This document shows, one piece after another, positions 12,641-15,762 of a stretch of DNA of 15,762 nt. The stretch's first letter is position 1. Every line of letters begins with the position of its first letter. The notes below the pieces were generated by a model. That model worked only from the letters and a program-made list of their open reading frames with translations, was not told the origin of the DNA and searched no databases. Source of the DNA: Streptomyces sp. NRRL F-5727. GTDB taxonomy: Bacteria; Actinomycetota; Actinomycetes; Streptomycetales; Streptomycetaceae. The translations under genes and the position numbers were made by a program. The DNA lies in assembly GCF_000719555.1 (NCBI RefSeq), contig NZ_JOGX01000100.1, forward strand, positions 1 to 15,762, given 5' to 3'.

Positions 12641-13315
12641 GTGATCAAGAACCTGATGCGCGGGCTCGTCCCGCTCGCCCTCGTCCTGTCCCCGCTCGCC
12701 GCCCCGTCCCCCGCCGCGCCCGCCGCCCCCGCCGGCGTCCAGCTCTTCCCGGACGCGCTCGCCGAACTGGCCGAGGCCACCGAGGACTCCACGGGGTACC
12801 AGGAGTCGGCCTTCCCGCACTGGGACAAGGGCCTCGACACCGCCGACGCCTGCGACACCCGCGCCGAGGTGCTGCTCGCGGAGGCCGTCGAGGCGCCCAC
12901 GACCGGGACCGGCTGCGCGCTCACCGGCGGCCGGTGGACCTCGTACTACGACGGCCAGTCCGTCACCGACCCGGCGCTGCTCCGGGTCGACCACCTCGTC
13001 CCGCTGGAGGAGGCGTGGGCCTCGGGGGCGTCCGGCTGGACGGCGGCCCGGCGGGCGCGGTACGCCAACGACCAGGGCGCCGCGGCGACCCTGGTCGCCG
13101 TCACCGCCCGCAGCCAGAAGGCGAAGGCCGGCCAGGATCCGGCCGCCTGGGTGCCCGACGGGAACGCCGCCTACTGCCGCTACGTCGGCGAGTGGGTGGG
13201 GACGAAGCTGCGCTGGGGGCTCTCGGTCGACAAGGACGAGATGGAGGCGCTCAAGCTGTTCGCCGACGGGCCGTGCGAGGAGACGGTGGTGCTGCGCTCG
13301 ACAGCCCCGCGGTGA
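12641..13315 (+). CDS. Secreted HNH endonuclease-like protein
   Basis: About 224 residues. An N-terminal export signal (MIKNLMRGLVPLALVLSPLAAPSPAAPAAPA, basic then hydrophobic) precedes a GmrSD-type HNH domain. CDTRAEVLL and CALTGGRWTSYYDGQ carry the paired cysteines. The core is RVDHLVPLEEAWASGASGW (Asp117-His118), then RRARYANDQG (Asn143-Asp144) and SQKAKAGQDPAAWVP. It ends CRYVGEWVGTKLRWGLSVDKDEMEAL. Family members usually have Asn where Gln159 stands, in a SNxxKxxxDPxxW block. The start is uncertain: GTG 12641, ATG 12656 and GTG 12608 are all possible, and none has a good ribosome binding site. Likely a secreted nuclease for DNA scavenging. Its 3' end overlaps the convergent MFS gene by 65 bp. 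Confidence 0.8.
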   Translation: MIKNLMRGLVPLALVLSPLAAPSPAAPAAPAGVQLFPDALAELAEATEDSTGYQESAFPHWDKGLDTADACDTRAEVLLAEAVEAPTTGTGCALTGGRWTSYYDGQSVTDPALLRVDHLVPLEEAWASGASGWTAARRARYANDQGAAATLVAVTARSQKAKAGQDPAAWVPDGNAAYCRYVGEWVGTKLRWGLSVDKDEMEALKLFADGPCEETVVLRSTAPR

Positions 13316-14591
13316 GGGCGGCGGTGACGGCGAGCGAGGCCACGGCCAGCAGGGCCATCGCCGTCGCCGGCGAGGTGAGCTGCGCGAGACCGCCCGCCAG
13401 GGCGGCGGCGAGACCCTGGCAGGCGAGCATCCCGGAACCGTGCAGGCCGAGCGCGTGCCCGCTCGACTCGTCCGGGACCAGCGCCAGCAGCCGCTCCTGG
13501 TAGAGCAGGCTCGCGCCGTAGCCGACGGCGGAGACCGCCACGGCCGCGCCCGCCGCCACCGCAGGCAGCCCCGTACCGAGCGCGAAGAGCAGGTACGGGG
13601 CGGCCAGCAGGGCCTGGAGGGGCGCGCCGAGCCGCCCCCGCAGCCGCGCCGGCACGAACCGCCCCAGGACCGTGTCCCCGGCGAGCATGCCGGCGGCGGC
13701 GCAGGCGAAGAGCAGACCGGCCCGGTCGGGGTCGTACGCCACGAAGAGCGCCTCGCAGCCGACGATCAGCCCGTTGGGCACCCACAGCGCCAGATAGAGG
13801 AGACGGCGGGGCCGGTCGGCGAGCAGCCGGACGTTGGTCCGCCAGGTCCGGGCCGCCGAGATCCGGCCGCCGGCGCGGGGCGGGCGGGCGGTGAGCCCCC
13901 AGCGGTAGAGCAGTCCGGCGAGGAGGTAGAGGCCGGCGCCGGCGAGGAGGGTGCCGCGCGCGGAAAGCACGGCGAGGAGCACGCCGCCGGTGGCGAAGCC
14001 GGCGATCTGGCAGACGCCGGCGGCCATGTTCAGCACCGAGCGGCCGAGCAGATAGCGCTCGCGCGGCAGGATCTCGCCGAGGAGCCCGTACCGCACGCCC
14101 CCGCCCAGCGACCCGACGACCCCGAGGACCGCGAGCAGCGCGAAGGCGGCGCCGAGCGGCAGCCCGGGCACGGCCTGGAGGCCCGTCCCCGCCGCGAAGA
14201 CGGCGGCGACGACGGTCAGCGCGGTACGGGGCGGAAGCCGGTCGGCGGCGGAGAGCAGGGTCGTGGCGCCGAGCAGCTGCGCGAGCGAGGGCCCGAACAT
14301 CGCGAGCGCGCTGAGCAGCGGGGAGCCGGTGGCGCGGAAGACGAGCGTGGCGAGGCCGAGCCCGGCCACGGTCTGGGCGGCGGTCTGCGCGGAGCCGGCG
14401 AGGAAGAGGGGCGTGAACTCGGGGGTGCGGAACAGGTCGCGGTAGCCCGCCTGGGCGGGCGCCTCGGAGGCGGAGAGGGGCGTGCCGGGGATTCTGGGGA
14501 GGCCGGGAGGGGCGCCGGTACTGTTTCGCGGGACCGCGAAACAGTGTGCGCCGGGCCGGGCGAGCGGCGAGGCTCGGTGCTCAGCGCTCAT
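13251..14591 (-). CDS. MFS transporter, probable exporter
   Basis: A 446-residue major facilitator with about 12 membrane segments, recognisable from YRDLFRTPEFTPLFLAGSAQTAAQ onward. Features include ATGSPLLSALAMFGPSLAQLLGA in the first bundle, a cytoplasmic loop SARTWRTNVRLLADRPRR, and YQERLLALVPDESSGHALGLHGSG in the second. This subgroup is commonly paired with a divergent ArsR-type regulator, as here, which suggests inducible drug or metabolite efflux; the substrate is unknown. The ATG at 14591 is the nearest start codon in frame. It lacks a ribosome binding site, and the coding frame then runs through the 26-bp palindrome at 14520-14545. There is no ATG, GTG or TTG between that palindrome and the first membrane segment. 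Confidence 0.8.
   Translation of the reverse strand: MSAEHRASPLARPGAHCFAVPRNSTGAPPGLPRIPGTPLSASEAPAQAGYRDLFRTPEFTPLFLAGSAQTAAQTVAGLGLATLVFRATGSPLLSALAMFGPSLAQLLGATTLLSAADRLPPRTALTVVAAVFAAGTGLQAVPGLPLGAAFALLAVLGVVGSLGGGVRYGLLGEILPRERYLLGRSVLNMAAGVCQIAGFATGGVLLAVLSARGTLLAGAGLYLLAGLLYRWGLTARPPRAGGRISAARTWRTNVRLLADRPRRLLYLALWVPNGLIVGCEALFVAYDPDRAGLLFACAAAGMLAGDTVLGRFVPARLRGRLGAPLQALLAAPYLLFALGTGLPAVAAGAAVAVSAVGYGASLLYQERLLALVPDESSGHALGLHGSGMLACQGLAAALAGGLAQLTSPATAMALLAVASLAVTAALTAGLSSAAPPSPRTARRRTA
14520..14545. promoter_or_regulatory. 26-bp perfect palindrome, likely ArsR-type operator
   Basis: ACTGTTTCGCGG (14520-14531), a 2-bp centre, then the exact complement (14534-14545). It lies between the regulator and exporter genes, 92 bp upstream of the regulator start and inside the N-terminal frame of the exporter. 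Perfect symmetry of this length in a divergent regulator/exporter gap marks an operator, most simply for the adjacent ArsR-type protein. Confidence 0.75.
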
Positions 14592-14637
14592 GCACCAGGA
14601 GAGAAGGAGCGCGGGAACGAGCGGGGAGGGGCCGGGC

Positions 14638-15624
14638 ATGGGGTGGTGGCGGATCGGGGCGGACACGCTCGCGGGCGGCCGGTTCGTGGTGTCGCCGCTC
14701 GCCGAGACCGTCGCCGCGCTGAAGGCGCTGCACGCCGGGCGGGCCGGGCACCCCGGTGAGCGCAGGTGGCTGGCGGAGCACCTGCCGGCCTACCGGGCGC
14801 GGATCGCGGCGGAGCCGCTGGACGGGCTGCTGGTCCGGGCGGCGATCAGCCCGACCTGGAACGCGGACTTCCTCACGCCCACCCCGCTGGGCGAGGGCGA
14901 GCGGTGCTTCGAGGAGGAGGTGGCGGTGGTCCGCGCGACCGGCCGGCGGGCCGCCCTGGCCGACCTGGCGGTCTCGGTCGGCGGCCCGGTGCCGGAGCCG
15001 CTGGTCTCGGCGCGCGATCTGCCGGAGCGGCTCGCGGAGTTGCTGACCTGGGTGTGGCGGGAGACGGTGCTGCCGGAGTGGCCGCGGCGGCGCCGGGTGA
15101 TGGAGGCCGATGTGACGGCCAGGACCGCCCGGCTCGCGCGGGACGGCTGGGCGGCGGCGCTGGACGAGCTGTGCCCGGGGAAGATGCGGTGGCTGGGGAA
15201 CGGCAGGCTCCAGGTCAACGCCCGTGACTATCCCCCGCGTTCGGTCGAGGGCGGCCGGCTGCTGCTCGTGCCGGTGACGCCGAAGACGGGCTGGGTGTCG
15301 TGGGACGCGACGCGGGAGGGGGACGAACGGTACGCGATCGTCTACCCCTGCGCGGGAGTTCTGGCGCACGGGGCGGGCCCGGCGGTGCCGGAGGCGCTGG
15401 GCGCGCTGCTCGGACCGGCCCGGGCGGGCGTCCTGCTGCGCCTCGAAGCTCCGCTCTCCACCAGCCAGTTGGTGGCGCTGACGGGCCAGGGCCTCGGGTC
15501 GGTGGGCCGTCACCTGAAGGTGCTGCACGAGGCCGGGCTGGTACGCCGGAGGAGGGCGGGCCGTTCGGTGCTGTACGACTGGACGGAGGCGGGCGCGGTG
15601 CTCGTACGGGCCCAGCGGCCCTAG
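14638..15624 (+). CDS. ArsR-type winged-helix regulator (DUF5937-like)
   Basis: A 328-residue regulator. The ATG at 14638 (MGWWRIGADTLAGGRFVVSPLAET) has GGGGAGGGG six bases upstream; an extension to 14482 would cross the operator. A long N-terminal domain (1-260) of the type found in Streptomyces ArsR-like regulators carries SPTWNADFLTPTPLGEGERCFEEE, LLTWVWRETVLPEWPRRRRV and VYPCAGVLAHG. It presumably senses a ligand. The C-terminal winged helix (about 273-318) reads STSQLVALTGQGLGSVGRHL, then KVLHEAGLVRRRRAGRSVLY, with SVGRHLKVL as recognition helix. It is divergent from the MFS exporter and probably represses it through the 14520 palindrome. The stop codon TAG shares its last base with the start of the terminal repeat element. 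Confidence 0.85.
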   Translation: MGWWRIGADTLAGGRFVVSPLAETVAALKALHAGRAGHPGERRWLAEHLPAYRARIAAEPLDGLLVRAAISPTWNADFLTPTPLGEGERCFEEEVAVVRATGRRAALADLAVSVGGPVPEPLVSARDLPERLAELLTWVWRETVLPEWPRRRRVMEADVTARTARLARDGWAAALDELCPGKMRWLGNGRLQVNARDYPPRSVEGGRLLLVPVTPKTGWVSWDATREGDERYAIVYPCAGVLAHGAGPAVPEALGALLGPARAGVLLRLEAPLSTSQLVALTGQGLGSVGRHLKVLHEAGLVRRRRAGRSVLYDWTEAGAVLVRAQRP

Positions 15625-15762
15625 GCCCTGTCGTCAAACTCCCGCCTGCCCCGCGACGCCATACACGCGCTCTCGCCGCACCGGGTGAAAGCCCGAGTAC
15701 GTCCAGTACGAGGACTTCCACCCGGCACGCCGAGAGCACGCACCTGACGCCGCGGGGCCGCC
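15624..15762. mobile_element. MITE-like inverted-repeat element, right end missing
   Basis: The element starts GGCCCTGTCGTCAAACT directly at the regulator stop codon. From about 15642 onward the sequence folds back on itself around GTAC-GTCCA-GTAC (centre 15703). CCCCGCGACGCC (from 15650), CTCTCG (from 15670) and CCGGGTG (from 15681) all have mirrored partners on the right side. By symmetry the full element would be about 157-160 bp and end some 20 bp past the window. There is no coding capacity. I recall similar ends as repeated sequences in Streptomyces genomes, but cannot name the transposase family. Confidence 0.65.

Noticed and set aside
14482..14637. N-terminal extension of the ArsR-type regulator
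   Set aside because: It crosses the 26-bp operator and has no ribosome binding site. The ATG at 14638 has a strong one and begins at the family's usual N-terminus.

Overview
The window is high-GC actinobacterial DNA, almost certainly Streptomyces. Third codon positions are nearly all G or C, leaders carry GGAGG-type ribosome binding sites with many GTG starts, and the uricase, glyoxylate, catalase and ArsR/MFS proteins have a typical Streptomyces look. It is probably a whole short-read contig: bases 1-30 are a Nextera-type adapter, and the last ~140 bases enter an inverted-repeat element of the kind at which assemblies break.

Layout. (1) 31-315, minus: start of a fibronectin type III lipoprotein, cut by the contig end. 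(2) 459-1058, plus: conserved protein of unknown function. (3) 1163-7723, minus: purine and urate block. In transcription order it holds OHCU decarboxylase (uraD), 5-hydroxyisourate hydrolase (uraH), uricase, a hairpin, NCS2 permease B, 8-oxoguanine deaminase, a hairpin, and NCS2 permease A. (4) 7879-8507, minus: a thiamine-binding-fold protein and a small helix-turn-helix regulator with overlapping ends. (5) 8645-10455, plus: hydroxypyruvate isomerase (hyi) and tartronate semialdehyde reductase (glxR). (6) 10651-12108, plus: catalase. (7) 12109-12640: no gene, but a run of six stem-loops followed by C-rich tandem repeats. (8) 12641-13315, plus: secreted HNH nuclease, overlapping tail to tail with an MFS exporter (13251-14591, minus). 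(9) 14638-15624, plus: ArsR-type regulator divergent from the exporter. (10) 15624-15762: left part of a MITE-like repeat.

How it works together. The permeases import purines such as xanthine or urate. The deaminase turns 8-oxoguanine into urate. Uricase, UraH and UraD turn urate into allantoin. Allantoin breakdown (genes not in this window) yields glyoxylate, which carboligates to tartronate semialdehyde; GlxR and Hyi act at that step. Uricase releases H2O2, which the catalase removes.

The best regulatory signal is a 15-bp palindrome (TCAACA-N3-TGTTGA) placed identically over the -35 of both the urate operon and the catalase gene. This suggests one factor switches on the H2O2-producing pathway and its detoxifying enzyme together. 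A different palindrome pair (TTCCG-N5-CGGAA) lies in front of hyi. I saw no tRNA, rRNA, CRISPR array or intact insertion sequence.
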